From: Muribaculaceae bacterium
GTDB taxonomy: Bacteria; Bacteroidota; Bacteroidia; Bacteroidales; Muribaculaceae
Direction: 5' to 3'
NCBI GenBank assembly: GCA_017478855.1
Contig: JAFVCX010000122.1
Location: 1-47,688, forward strand
Length of the DNA: 47,688 nucleotides
Below the pieces are notes generated by a model, which ran no database searches, was not told the DNA's origin, and was given only the letters and a program-made list of their open reading frames with translations. The translations under genes were made by a program, and so were the position numbers. Shown here piece by piece: positions 37,925 through 46,807 of the stretch. Within the stretch, counting starts at the first letter, position 1; the number at the start of each line of letters is the position of its first letter.

Positions 37925-39181
37925 ATGGCATATAAAAACATAATGAAAGAAACAAAACGATGGGCCGTGGCTACCACCTTGCTGGCCATGGCCGTTATGG
38001 CCCAAGCCGAAGGTTCGGTCACAAGCCCTTATTCCAGAACGGGCTACGGTATTCTTAACGACAACGCGTCGGGCATTCAACGCTCGATGGGTGGCGTGGG
38101 ATATGCCATGCAAAACGGGCGCGTCATCAACGCCATGAACCCCGCGAGCTATTCTCAAGTGGACTCTCTCACTTTCTTGTGGGACGTGGGCCTCGACCTC
38201 ACCAATCTGTGGTCGAAAGAAGGCGACAAGACCGGCTACAACTTTGGCGGCGGCCTTGACTACCTCACCGGCCAGTTCCGCATCACCAAAGGTTTGGGCG
38301 GCTCGGTGGGCTTGGTGCCCTACTCCTCGGTGGGATATTCTTTTGGCAACGAGATTGACGACGGGCGTGAATATCGCAGTGGCAGCGGAGGTTTGCTCCA
38401 ACTCTATTTGGGTGCCGGCTATGAGGTCTTTAAGGGGCTGAGCGTGGGTGCCAACGTGTCTTATTTGTTTGGCACAACGAGCAACACATCGGTAGCTATC
38501 GCCTCCAGCTCATCCTACTTTCAGCGCTACATGGAGGTACGCGACTGGAACGCACAATTCGGTTTGCAATATGCGCACAACATAGGTTCACGCGACCGTG
38601 TGGTGGTGGGTGTCACCTATCAGCCACGCAAATCGCTGCACGGGCACACTTGGGGCACGGTGCTCAACACTCAAGACACGGAATCGGACACGGTGGGCTA
38701 TTCTTCGCTGAAAGGCAATTATGAAATGCCCCACACCGTGGGCGTGGGCGTGAGCTATGACTGGCATCACAAGCTACTGGGCGAGCTGGATTTCACTTAT
38801 CAGAATTGGAGCGACGTGAAATACAAGCCCCTCGAAGGCTTCGAAGCGTCGAACATGACTTTTGACAACCGCTGGAAAGCGGCTGCCGGACTCCAATACA
38901 CCCCCAACAGCCGTGGTAGCTACTTGGGAAGCATGGCATTTCGCGTGGGTGGCTATTACAACCACGACTATATGAATGTGAACGGCAACAATGTGCGCGA
39001 CTATGGCGCAACCTTCGGCGTGGGGTTGCCTGCCCCTGGCAGCAAGACCACCGTGAACATAGGCTTCGAGTGGAAGCATCGCTACAGCGCGCCCACCTCG
39101 CTCATCAAGGAGGACTACTTCAACATCACCGTGAGCGTGAATGTGAATGAAATGTGGTTCTGGAAAAATAAGATTAGGTAA
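37925..39181 (+). CDS. Predicted outer-membrane beta-barrel protein upstream of lptC
   Basis: This roughly 418-residue protein has a signal peptide ending AMAVMAQAEG and then glycine- and aromatic-rich beta-strands to the C-terminus (FNITVSVNVNEMWFWKNKIR). The N-terminal part (SPYSRTGYGI, MGGVGYAM, NPASYSQVDS) resembles Bacteroidetes OmpP1/FadL-like barrels. Starts at 37925 (MAYKNI) and 37943 (MKETKRW) are both possible; the promoter element overlaps anything earlier. It lies 21 bases ahead of lptC, so an envelope role is inferred. Function and substrate are unknown. Confidence 0.78.
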   Translation: MAYKNIMKETKRWAVATTLLAMAVMAQAEGSVTSPYSRTGYGILNDNASGIQRSMGGVGYAMQNGRVINAMNPASYSQVDSLTFLWDVGLDLTNLWSKEGDKTGYNFGGGLDYLTGQFRITKGLGGSVGLVPYSSVGYSFGNEIDDGREYRSGSGGLLQLYLGAGYEVFKGLSVGANVSYLFGTTSNTSVAIASSSSYFQRYMEVRDWNAQFGLQYAHNIGSRDRVVVGVTYQPRKSLHGHTWGTVLNTQDTESDTVGYSSLKGNYEMPHTVGVGVSYDWHHKLLGELDFTYQNWSDVKYKPLEGFEASNMTFDNRWKAAAGLQYTPNSRGSYLGSMAFRVGGYYNHDYMNVNGNNVRDYGATFGVGLPAPGSKTTVNIGFEWKHRYSAPTSLIKEDYFNITVSVNVNEMWFWKNKIR

Positions 39182-39202
39182 CTCCATCCCTTTCATTGAG
39201 CG

Positions 39203-39790
39203 ATGCGACCTGTGGTGACACTGACTCTTGCCCTGCTGACACTGGCGGCATGCAAAGACGGAGAAGTGAAAAGCGTGGTGGACCACGCCACCGACCCCGA
39301 CCATGTGCCCACCATGGCAACCAATGATGTGCAGACCATCATCAGCGACGAAGGTCACACCCGATATCGCATCACGGCCAAACGATGGCTCATGTTTGAG
39401 GAGGCGAGAAAACCTCACTGGATTTTTCCGCAAGGCGTGCAAGCCGAAGAGCTTGACTCGGCCTATGCCATCATCACCACTATCAAGTGCGACTCGGCCT
39501 ATTATGACAAGGGTAGCACCTTGTGGGACTTGCACGGTAATGTGCGCATCACCAACGAGAACGGCGACGTGATTCTCACCGACCAACTTTTTTGGAATCA
39601 AGGGAAGCACACGCTATATAGCGATGCCTTTATTCACATAGAGAAACAAGGGCGCATCATTGAGGGCTATGGCTATGAGAGCAACGAGAAATTCACCACC
39701 TATCAGTTAAGGCGTGTGGAAGCCATTTTCCCGATTGACGAGAGCCGCATGCCACATCCCGGAAGCGGTGCCATGCCTCCTGCCCCATGA
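39203..39790 (+). CDS. lptC: LPS export protein LptC
   Basis: This 195-residue protein begins with a lipoprotein-type signal (TLALLTLAAC, Cys17) and has an LptC/OstA-like beta-jellyroll (RYRITAKRWLMFEEARKPHWIFP, GVQAEELDS, LHGNVRITNENGDVI). LptC links the LptB2FG transporter to the periplasmic LptA bridge. The lipobox suggests lipid anchoring rather than the transmembrane helix of the E. coli protein. It lies between an outer-membrane barrel and a CNNM/CorC gene. Confidence 0.88.
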   Translation: MRPVVTLTLALLTLAACKDGEVKSVVDHATDPDHVPTMATNDVQTIISDEGHTRYRITAKRWLMFEEARKPHWIFPQGVQAEELDSAYAIITTIKCDSAYYDKGSTLWDLHGNVRITNENGDVILTDQLFWNQGKHTLYSDAFIHIEKQGRIIEGYGYESNEKFTTYQLRRVEAIFPIDESRMPHPGSGAMPPAP

Positions 39791-39818
39791 CGACAACAAC
39801 CTCAAAAACCACCCATTC

Positions 39819-41111
39819 ATGAGTTTCACCACTTCTCTGATTATCATGCTCATTGCCATGCTGCTCTCGGGATTTTTCTCGGGCATGGAGATTGCGTTTG
39901 TGTCGTCGAGCAAGGTGCGAGCCGAGATAGACATTGCCCGTGGCGGCATTGTGAATCGCATCATCAATGTGTTTTATTCGCGCCGCGACATGTTCTTATC
40001 CACTCTGCTCATAGGCAATAACATTGTGAACGTGGTATATAGCATTGCCCTTGCCGGGCTGCTCACCGCTCCACTCAAGTCGCTGGTGGGCAATAGTGAA
40101 TTTGTGCTGCTACTCTTGCAAACCCTCATAGGCACCATCATCATTCTCTTTGTGGGCGAATTCTTGCCGAAAGCCATTTTTCGCATCAACCCCAATTACT
40201 CGCTCCGCACTTTCTCATTGCCCTTGTTTTTGTTTTATTGCCTGCTCTACCCCATTTCGAGGTTCACACAACTGCTTTCGGCAGGACTGATGCGACTGCT
40301 GGGCGTGAAAGTTAACAGCAACCAGCTGGGGCTCATCTCGGTGGATGAGCTTGACGCTTTCTTGCAGGACAACATCGACATGCACGAGGACGAGAACAAG
40401 CAAGTGGAGCATGAGGTGAAACTCTTTGAAAACGCCCTCGACTTCAGCGACACCCATTTGCGCGACTGCATGATTCCACGCAACGAGATTGTGGCGGTGG
40501 ATGTGACGCACACCACCCGTGACCAGTTGGTGGAGCTGTTCACTCGCTCAGGCTTGAGCAAAATCGTCGTCTATCAAGACGAGATCGACAACGTGGTGGG
40601 ATTTATTCAGGTGAGCGAATTGTTTGTGCCCGAAGTGGACTGGAAATCACGCGTGAAACCCGTCTTGTTTGCCCCCGAAACCTTGCTGGCTCGCAAAATG
40701 ATGCAGAAGTTGCTCGACAAGCGTCGCTCGATGGCCATCGTCCTCGACGAGTTTGGCGGAACCAGCGGCATGGTAACCCTCGAAGATCTTGTGGAAGAAA
40801 TCTTTGGCGAGATTGAAGATGAGCACGACCGCAACCGCCTCGTGGCAAGGCAAGTGGACGACAACACCTATGAACTGAGCGGGCGCATGGAAATTGAGGA
40901 AATCAACGAGCAATTTCACCTTGACATCCCCGAAAGTGACGACTATCAGACTCTCGCCGGATATCTGCTGCACATTCAAGAAGCCATTCCGGCTGTGGGA
41001 GAGCGCATAGAATCTGACCGTTACGAATTTGAAGTGGTCAAGAAAACCGCAGCGCGCATCGAGTTGATTCGCCTGCATGTGAAAGCCAACGAAGAAAACG
41101 AACATAATTAA
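39819..41111 (+). CDS. CNNM/CorC-family membrane protein with CBS domains (GldE-like)
   Basis: This 430-residue protein has an N-terminal CNNM (DUF21) membrane domain with about four helices (1-180), two CBS domains (roughly 200-325, with [13 protein letters not shown] and [11 protein letters not shown]), and a C-terminal CorC/HlyC domain (350-425, [20 protein letters not shown]). Relatives act in Mg2+/Co2+ handling; in gliding Bacteroidetes, GldE has this layout. The ATG at 39819 precedes the first membrane helix. The SDR gene begins 2 bases after the stop. Confidence 0.9.
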   Translation: MSFTTSLIIMLIAMLLSGFFSGMEIAFVSSSKVRAEIDIARGGIVNRIINVFYSRRDMFLSTLLIGNNIVNVVYSIALAGLLTAPLKSLVGNSEFVLLLLQTLIGTIIILFVGEFLPKAIFRINPNYSLRTFSLPLFLFYCLLYPISRFTQLLSAGLMRLLGVKVNSNQLGLISVDELDAFLQDNIDMHEDENKQVEHEVKLFENALDFSDTHLRDCMIPRNEIVAVDVTHTTRDQLVELFTRSGLSKIVVYQDEIDNVVGFIQVSELFVPEVDWKSRVKPVLFAPETLLARKMMQKLLDKRRSMAIVLDEFGGTSGMVTLEDLVEEIFGEIEDEHDRNRLVARQVDDNTYELSGRMEIEEINEQFHLDIPESDDYQTLAGYLLHIQEAIPAVGERIESDRYEFEVVKKTAARIELIRLHVKANEENEHN

Positions 41112-41113
41112 GC

Positions 41114-41986
41114 ATGACTAATAACATCAACTCTACCGATATGGACACCAAGCCGTTATATATAGTAACCGGAGCCACCGACAATATGGGCAGCCTCATT
41201 AGCCGCCGCCTTGCCGAGCAGGGAAAGCCTTTGCTCTTGGCCAGCCGCAATCAAGAAAAAGCGCAACGCTATGCCGAGCAGCTCAAGAAAGAAACCAAGA
41301 ATCAAGACATCCAGTGCCTGCAACTCGACTTAAGCTCTTTTGCGCTGGTCAACGATTTTGTGGCTCGGCTCAAGCAATTGAACAGGCCAGTGGCCGTTTT
41401 GGTCAACAATGCCGGCACATTGCCTCGCCACAGCCGCATGTCACCCGACGGTTATGAGCACACGGTGCAAGTGAACTTCTTGAGTACCGCCCTGCTCTCG
41501 CTGGCCGTGTATCCGCTCATGGTGGAAAACGGGAAAATCATTCTCTCTACCAGCATTTCCCGCCGTTTGGTGTCACTGCCCTATGAGTTCCCCGCCGTGA
41601 GCAACTTCACACAAATCGGCTCTTACGCGCAGGCCAAGCTGGCTCTCACGCTCTTCTCCATCTATATGAGCACCACAATGAAGACGCACCGCATTTGTGT
41701 GAACTGTGTGAATCCGGGTGTGATCAATACCAGCGTGCTGGCTTTGCACACATGGCTCGACCGGGCCGCCGATTATTTGGTCAGCCCACTGCCCAATCCT
41801 GAGGCCGGGGTGATTCCCACCATGCGTGCCATTGAAAGCGGCGACACCGGTTTCATCTTTCAAGGCACATCAACGCAAATCAAGACCAGCACTATGCTGA
41901 AAAACCGTGATGTGTTCATCAAGTTGTGCAACGACACCATGCGCATCCTTAAGAAGCATCTGCCTCATGAGCCAATTAATCAATAG
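41114..41986 (+). CDS. Short-chain dehydrogenase/reductase
   Basis: This 290-residue classical SDR shows TGATDNMG (NAD(P)-binding; the usual TGxxxGxG has Asp-Asn where the second Gly would be), NNAG, and the catalytic SYAQAK. The substrate is unknown; the family includes retinol- and protochlorophyllide-type reductases. The start is 41114 or 41141. It overlaps ribF by 20 bases and stops with TAG. Confidence 0.85.
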   Translation: MTNNINSTDMDTKPLYIVTGATDNMGSLISRRLAEQGKPLLLASRNQEKAQRYAEQLKKETKNQDIQCLQLDLSSFALVNDFVARLKQLNRPVAVLVNNAGTLPRHSRMSPDGYEHTVQVNFLSTALLSLAVYPLMVENGKIILSTSISRRLVSLPYEFPAVSNFTQIGSYAQAKLALTLFSIYMSTTMKTHRICVNCVNPGVINTSVLALHTWLDRAADYLVSPLPNPEAGVIPTMRAIESGDTGFIFQGTSTQIKTSTMLKNRDVFIKLCNDTMRILKKHLPHEPINQ

Positions 41987-42899
41987 CGACACCTTTTTGC
42001 CGGCAGGCAGCACGGTGGCCACCATAGGCGTGTTTGACGGCGTTCACTTGGGTCACGCCACTCTTGTGGGCAAGCTCCGCGAATACGCGCAAGAGCACCG
42101 GTTAAAATCGTTGGTCATCACTTTTGGCCAGCATCCACAGCAGGTGTTGGCACCAGAGCGCGACCTGCAGCTGATTCAGCCCCTTGCCGAGCGCATTGAG
42201 GCCCTCAACGCCTTGCAGCCCGACGGCGTTTTGGTGCTTGACTTCACGCCGCAGCTGGCCGCTCTCGACAGCCGCACGTTCATGCAGCTGCTGCGTGACC
42301 GCTATGGCGTGCGCGCCCTCATAGCCGGCTATAACCATCGTTTTGGGCACGACAGCAACGCCACATTTGAGTCTTATCGGGAAATCGGCCACGATTTGGG
42401 CATCGACGTGGTGAAAGCACCTGAATATTTGGGCGAATACGCACCCGTCAGCTCCACCATTATCCGTGGCCTTATTCGGGCCGGGAAAGTGGACGATGCC
42501 ATGCGTTGCCTCACACGCCCCTACCGGCTCGCCGGCAAGGTGGTTCACGGTTTTCACAACGGACGAGGCATCGGTTTTCCCACAGCGAATGTGGGTTATC
42601 TTGACCCCACGCAAATTCTGCCGCATAATGGTGCCTATGCCGTGATGGTCACTGTGGCCGGACGGCGACTGCAAGGCATGGTGAATGTGGGCAATCGCCC
42701 CACATTCAATAATGGTGAGGCCATTTCTATCGAAGTGAATATCTTTGATTTTGACGACGACATCTATGGGCAGCCCATCGCTCTTGAGTTTATCAAATTT
42801 CTGCGGCTGGAATTCAAATTGGGCAGCATAGAGCAGCTGCGCGAGCAGCTCACTCGCGACCGCGACAAATCTCGCAAGATTCTTCAAGACTTCACATGA
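41967..42899 (+). CDS. ribF: Bifunctional riboflavin kinase/FMN adenylyltransferase
   Basis: This 310-residue enzyme makes FMN then FAD. The adenylyltransferase domain has VFDGVHLGH near the N-terminus; the kinase domain has GRGIGFPTANV and NVGNRPTFN. The ATG at 41967 lies inside the end of the SDR gene, a 20-base overlap. No FMN riboswitch is visible upstream. Confidence 0.94.
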   Translation: MSQLINSDTFLPAGSTVATIGVFDGVHLGHATLVGKLREYAQEHRLKSLVITFGQHPQQVLAPERDLQLIQPLAERIEALNALQPDGVLVLDFTPQLAALDSRTFMQLLRDRYGVRALIAGYNHRFGHDSNATFESYREIGHDLGIDVVKAPEYLGEYAPVSSTIIRGLIRAGKVDDAMRCLTRPYRLAGKVVHGFHNGRGIGFPTANVGYLDPTQILPHNGAYAVMVTVAGRRLQGMVNVGNRPTFNNGEAISIEVNIFDFDDDIYGQPIALEFIKFLRLEFKLGSIEQLREQLTRDRDKSRKILQDFT

Positions 42900-42923
42900 C
42901 CAAGATAAATTAAAACACCACAC

Positions 42924-43580
42924 ATGGAAATCATTAACCTTTGCGACAACCATTCGCTCGTGAGCGAATACATGATGCAGCTGCGCGACGTGAACACGCA
43001 GAAAGACCGCATGCGCTTTCGCCACAACGTGCACCGGCTGGGTCAAATCATGGCCTTTGAAATTTCTAAAATGTTGCCCTATCGCGAGGTGGCCACTCAA
43101 ACTCCACTGGGCGTGGCCTCCACGCATGCTATCGACATCCGGATTGTGCTCTCCACCATTTTGAGGGCAGGTTTGGCCCTGCATGAGGGCATGCTGAGCT
43201 ACTTTGACAATGCCGAGAATGCTTTCGTATCGGCCTATCGCGAGTATCGCGAGGGCAGCGATGATTTTGATGTCAAGATTGAGTATCTTGCCAGCCCCGA
43301 CATCACGGGAAAAACGCTCATTATCTCTGACCCCATGCTGGCCACAGGCCGCTCTATGGAGTTGGCCTACCAAGCGTTGGTCAGCCGCGGCATGCCGGCA
43401 CACATCCATGTGGCCAGCATCATTGCCACCGACCAAGCCATCGACTACGTGAGGCACGCACTGCCTGCCGACCGCACCACAATTTGGGCCTGCGACATCG
43501 ACCATGTGCTCAACGCCCACAGCTACATCATTCCCGGTTTGGGCGACGCCGGCGACCTGCTTTATGGCGAAAAACTTTAG
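42924..43580 (+). CDS. upp: Uracil phosphoribosyltransferase
   Basis: This 218-residue salvage enzyme makes UMP from uracil and PRPP. The PRPP-binding motif is SDPMLATGRSM and the uracil-binding segment is YIIPGLGDAGDLLYG near the C-terminus. It follows ribF by 24 bases. It stops with TAG. Confidence 0.9.
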   Translation: MEIINLCDNHSLVSEYMMQLRDVNTQKDRMRFRHNVHRLGQIMAFEISKMLPYREVATQTPLGVASTHAIDIRIVLSTILRAGLALHEGMLSYFDNAENAFVSAYREYREGSDDFDVKIEYLASPDITGKTLIISDPMLATGRSMELAYQALVSRGMPAHIHVASIIATDQAIDYVRHALPADRTTIWACDIDHVLNAHSYIIPGLGDAGDLLYGEKL

Positions 43581-43621
43581 CCCGCGGCGCACAATAATTC
43601 ACAAAAAATGACTTAAGGGGC

Positions 43622-43652
43622 TTGACAACGGCTCTTTGAGGTTGTAACTTTG
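43622..43652 (+). promoter_or_regulatory. Promoter of the DUF3098-uppP run
   Basis: TTG at 43622-43624 and TAACTTTG at 43645-43652 are separated by 20 bp, close to the Bacteroidetes consensus. The leader to the ATG at 43679 is about 20 nt. Confidence 0.8.
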
Positions 43653-43678
43653 CAGACAAATTTTAATTGGTAGTATTT

Positions 43679-43975
43679 ATGGCTAACGGAAAAGGGAAAA
43701 ATGTTATGGCCCAACGAGGCGACCAAATGGAGAGCATGCCACTGGGGAAAATCAATTATATCGCCATGTTCATCAGCTTGCTGCTCATCGTTGTGGGCTT
43801 GTGGATGATGACCGGCAGCGCTAATGTGGGCGATACATTCAACAGTGCTATCTTTGAGCCGCGCCGCACGGTGGTGGGACCCATGATTGCCTTGCTCGGG
43901 TTTGTGCTGATGGCTCCCGCCATTTTGTTGAGAAAGAAAACGAAGAACGACGACTCAGCCACCGGTGACGCATAA
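43679..43975 (+). CDS. DUF3098 family small membrane protein
   Basis: This 98-residue protein has two transmembrane helices (about 25-45 and 63-82) around a short loop containing [10 protein letters not shown], matching the Bacteroidetes DUF3098 family. The function is unknown. Its stop overlaps the uppP start by one base (TAATG). In many Bacteroidetes it lies next to ftsX and uppP; ftsX is not present here. I chose the ATG at 43679 (MANGKGKN) because it follows the promoter properly. Confidence 0.88.
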   Translation: MANGKGKNVMAQRGDQMESMPLGKINYIAMFISLLLIVVGLWMMTGSANVGDTFNSAIFEPRRTVVGPMIALLGFVLMAPAILLRKKTKNDDSATGDA

Positions 43976-44766
43976 TGGACTGGTTGCAGGCTCTTATTTT
44001 AGGCATCGTGCAGGGGCTCACCGAGTATCTGCCCGTGAGCAGTAGTGGCCACTTGGCCATTGGTGCGCACCTTTTTGGACTGGAGGGCGACGACAACCTT
44101 GCCTTTACCGTGCTGGTGCATGTGGCCACGGTGCTGAGCACCATTGTGGTGCTATGGCATGAGATAGCATGGCTCACCAAAGGCGTGCTCAAATGCAAAA
44201 TGAATGATGAGATGCGCTACTTGATAGGCATTCTCATTTCAATGATTCCTGTGGGCATCGTGGGATTTTGTTTTAAGGATAAGGTAGAAGAAGTGTTTGG
44301 CTCGGGGCTTTTTATTGTGGGGTGCATGCTGCTGCTCACCGCCGCCTTGCTCACTTTTAGCTACTATGCCAAACCGCGCCATCGCGAGAATATCTCGAGG
44401 CGCGACGCATTCATCATAGGCATCGCGCAGGCGTGTGCCGTGATGCCGGGGCTTTCACGTTCGGGCAGCACCATCGCCACGGGGCTGTTGCTGGGGAATA
44501 AAAAAGAAACTCTTGCGCAATTCTCATTTCTCATGGTGATTCCTCCCATTTTGGGTGAAGCCCTGCTGGATGTACTCAAAATCATGAACGGCGAAGCCGC
44601 TTTTGGCGGCATCGACACACTTCCTCTTGTGGTGGGCTTCTTAGCAGCTTTTATATCGGGCTGCGTGGCCTGCAAATGGATGATTAATATTGTGAAGCGC
44701 GGCAAGCTCATCTACTTTGGCATTTATTGCGCCATTGCGGGTGTGCTGACGCTCTTGCTGAGCTAA
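43975..44766 (+). CDS. uppP: Undecaprenyl-diphosphatase
   Basis: This 263-residue integral membrane enzyme recycles the undecaprenyl carrier for peptidoglycan and LPS synthesis and confers bacitracin tolerance. The motifs [14 protein letters not shown] near the N-terminus and [10 protein letters not shown] (about 160) are the family's active-site signatures. Confidence 0.95.
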   Translation: MDWLQALILGIVQGLTEYLPVSSSGHLAIGAHLFGLEGDDNLAFTVLVHVATVLSTIVVLWHEIAWLTKGVLKCKMNDEMRYLIGILISMIPVGIVGFCFKDKVEEVFGSGLFIVGCMLLLTAALLTFSYYAKPRHRENISRRDAFIIGIAQACAVMPGLSRSGSTIATGLLLGNKKETLAQFSFLMVIPPILGEALLDVLKIMNGEAAFGGIDTLPLVVGFLAAFISGCVACKWMINIVKRGKLIYFGIYCAIAGVLTLLLS

Positions 44767-44825
44767 ACGCGCCACAATCTATCTCTACGCCTATTATTCT
44801 CAATCTTTTTTAATTCGCAACCATC

Positions 44826-45629
44826 GTGTTAAATCCCATAGCCGGCGAAATATTCTGCATCGACAAACCTTTGCGCCTCACATCGTTCTCGGCGGTAAAG
44901 CAAATACGCGCGCGACTGCGCACCCATTTGGGTCGCAAGAACATTCATGTGGGGCATGCAGGCACCCTCGACCCTTTAGCCACAGGGGTGCTCATTGTGT
45001 GCACAGGCCGCATGACCAAATGCATTGAGCAGCTGCAGGCCGGCGTGAAAGAATATACCGCATGGATCAGGTTGGGGCAAACCACTCCTTCATTTGACCT
45101 TGAAACCGAAGTAGACGCCACCTATCCGTGGCAGCATATCACTCGCGAGCAAGTGGAGCAAGTGCTGCATGAGCAGTTCATCGGAGCCATTGAGCAAGTG
45201 CCGCCGGCATTCTCGGCCTGCAAAGTGGGAGGCAAACCCGCCTATAAGCTGGCCCGCAAGGGACACGACGTGGAAATCAAGGCTAAAAAACTGGTTATTG
45301 ATGAGATAGAGGTGCTGGAGTGTGGACTCCCGACAGAGCCCACGCTCGTGCTTCGTATCGTGTGCAGCAAAGGCACCTACATCCGCGCCCTCGCCCGCGA
45401 CATTGGTGCCGCACTGGATAGCGGCGCACACCTCACCGGACTGCGGCGCACCCGAGTGGGCGACATCCGAGTGGAGCACTGCGAGCCTCTTGACTCCTTG
45501 CTGGCACGGCTCGACACTGAAGAATATGTGGCCCCCGGCGAAGCCGAAGCTGCCTTGCTCGAAGCTGAGCGACAGGCTAACAAAGCGCGTGCCGCCGCTC
45601 AAAAAGCCGAAAGGGAAAATAAAAACTGA
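44826..45629 (+). CDS. truB: tRNA pseudouridine(55) synthase
   Basis: This 267-residue enzyme makes pseudouridine 55 in the tRNA T-loop. The catalytic Asp is in GHAGTLDPLATGV. The start codon is GTG. A C-terminal Ala/Glu/Lys-rich coiled tail (about the last 35 residues) extends past the usual fold. It lies 59 bases after uppP and 33 bases before queA. Confidence 0.95.
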   Translation: MLNPIAGEIFCIDKPLRLTSFSAVKQIRARLRTHLGRKNIHVGHAGTLDPLATGVLIVCTGRMTKCIEQLQAGVKEYTAWIRLGQTTPSFDLETEVDATYPWQHITREQVEQVLHEQFIGAIEQVPPAFSACKVGGKPAYKLARKGHDVEIKAKKLVIDEIEVLECGLPTEPTLVLRIVCSKGTYIRALARDIGAALDSGAHLTGLRRTRVGDIRVEHCEPLDSLLARLDTEEYVAPGEAEAALLEAERQANKARAAAQKAERENKN

Positions 45630-45662
45630 CGCAACAATTATTTTACGGACACACAGATAAAT

Positions 45663-46712
45663 ATGAAGTTATCACAATTCGACACAAAGATGCCGGTCGA
45701 GCTGATTGCTCAACACCCGGCCAAACACCGCGACGAATCACGGCTTATGGTGCTGCACCGCGACACCGGCGACATTGAGCACCGCACGTTTAAGGACATC
45801 CTCGATTATTTTAAGGCCGATGACCTGATGGTGTTTAACGACACGCAGGTGTTCCCGGCCAAGCTCTACGGCAATAAGGAAAAAACGGGTGCCCGCATCG
45901 AAGTGTTTTTGCTACGCGAACTCAACTCCGACTACAAATTGTGGGACGTGCTGGTGGAGCCGGCACGCAAAATACGCATTGGCAATAAGCTCTACTTTGG
46001 CCTTGACGACTCGATGGTGGCCGAAGTTATCGACAACACCACTTCGAGAGGCCGCACTCTGCGCTTTTTGTACGACGGTCCACACGAAGAGTTCAAGGCC
46101 CATTTGTTTGCTATGGGGCACACTCCACTGCCTCCCTATGTGACGCGCGATGAGGAGCCTGAAGATGTGGAGCGCTATCAAACCATCTTTGCCCGCAACG
46201 AAGGCACCGTTGTGGCACCGCATGCAGGCATGCACTTCAGTCGCGAACTGATGCGTCGCATGGAAATTCGCGACATCGACACCGGCTATCTGACCATGCA
46301 CATGGGACTGGGCTGCTACAAAAAAATCGAAGTGGAAGACCTGACCAAACATCGCGTGGACAGCGAGCAGATGGAAGTGACCGAGGAGTTATCGCAAAAG
46401 GTGAATGCCAAGCGCGACGCAGGCCACAAGATATGTGCTGTGGGCGTGACCGTGCTGCGTGCCATGGAAACGACCGTGGGCATGAATGGTCACATCAAAC
46501 CTTTTGCCGGCTGGACCAACCGTTTCATCTTTCCGCCTTACGAGGTGACCACTTGCGACGCTCTGGTTACCAACTTCCACCTGCCATTCTCCACCATGCT
46601 CATGGCCACCGCAGCCTTTGGCGGCTACAAGCAGGTGATGGATGCCTACAAGGTGGCTATTGAAGAGAAATATGCCTTTGGCGGCTATGGCGATGCCATG
46701 CTCATCATTTAA
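45663..46712 (+). CDS. queA: S-adenosylmethionine:tRNA ribosyltransferase-isomerase
   Basis: This 349-residue enzyme makes epoxyqueuosine in tRNA. Family motifs include ELIAQHPAKHRDESRLM near the N-terminus, DDLMVFNDTQVFPAKLYG, NEGTVVAPHAGMHFS and VTTCDALVTNFHLPFSTML. It is the last gene of the DUF3098-uppP-truB-queA run, followed by a terminator. Confidence 0.96.
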   Translation: MKLSQFDTKMPVELIAQHPAKHRDESRLMVLHRDTGDIEHRTFKDILDYFKADDLMVFNDTQVFPAKLYGNKEKTGARIEVFLLRELNSDYKLWDVLVEPARKIRIGNKLYFGLDDSMVAEVIDNTTSRGRTLRFLYDGPHEEFKAHLFAMGHTPLPPYVTRDEEPEDVERYQTIFARNEGTVVAPHAGMHFSRELMRRMEIRDIDTGYLTMHMGLGCYKKIEVEDLTKHRVDSEQMEVTEELSQKVNAKRDAGHKICAVGVTVLRAMETTVGMNGHIKPFAGWTNRFIFPPYEVTTCDALVTNFHLPFSTMLMATAAFGGYKQVMDAYKVAIEEKYAFGGYGDAMLII

Positions 46713-46729
46713 GGCTTTTTTAATCATAG

Positions 46730-46764
46730 CAAGAGGGAGGAATTTTTGAAATTCCTCCCTCTTG
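46730..46764. terminator. Bidirectional terminator
   Basis: CAAGAGGGAGGAATT (46730-46744) pairs with AATTCCTCCCTCTTG (46750-46764) around a 5-nt loop, followed by TGATTTTTC. It lies between convergent queA and the metallopeptidase gene. Confidence 0.88.
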
Positions 46765-46807
46765 TGATTTTTCTTCAGAAAATGCTCGACGCATCTCCAA
46801 AAGTGCT

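Noticed and set aside
42102..43592. 496-codon minus-strand frame antisense to ribF and upp
   Set aside because: Both plus-strand genes show full family motifs; the reverse frame has none.
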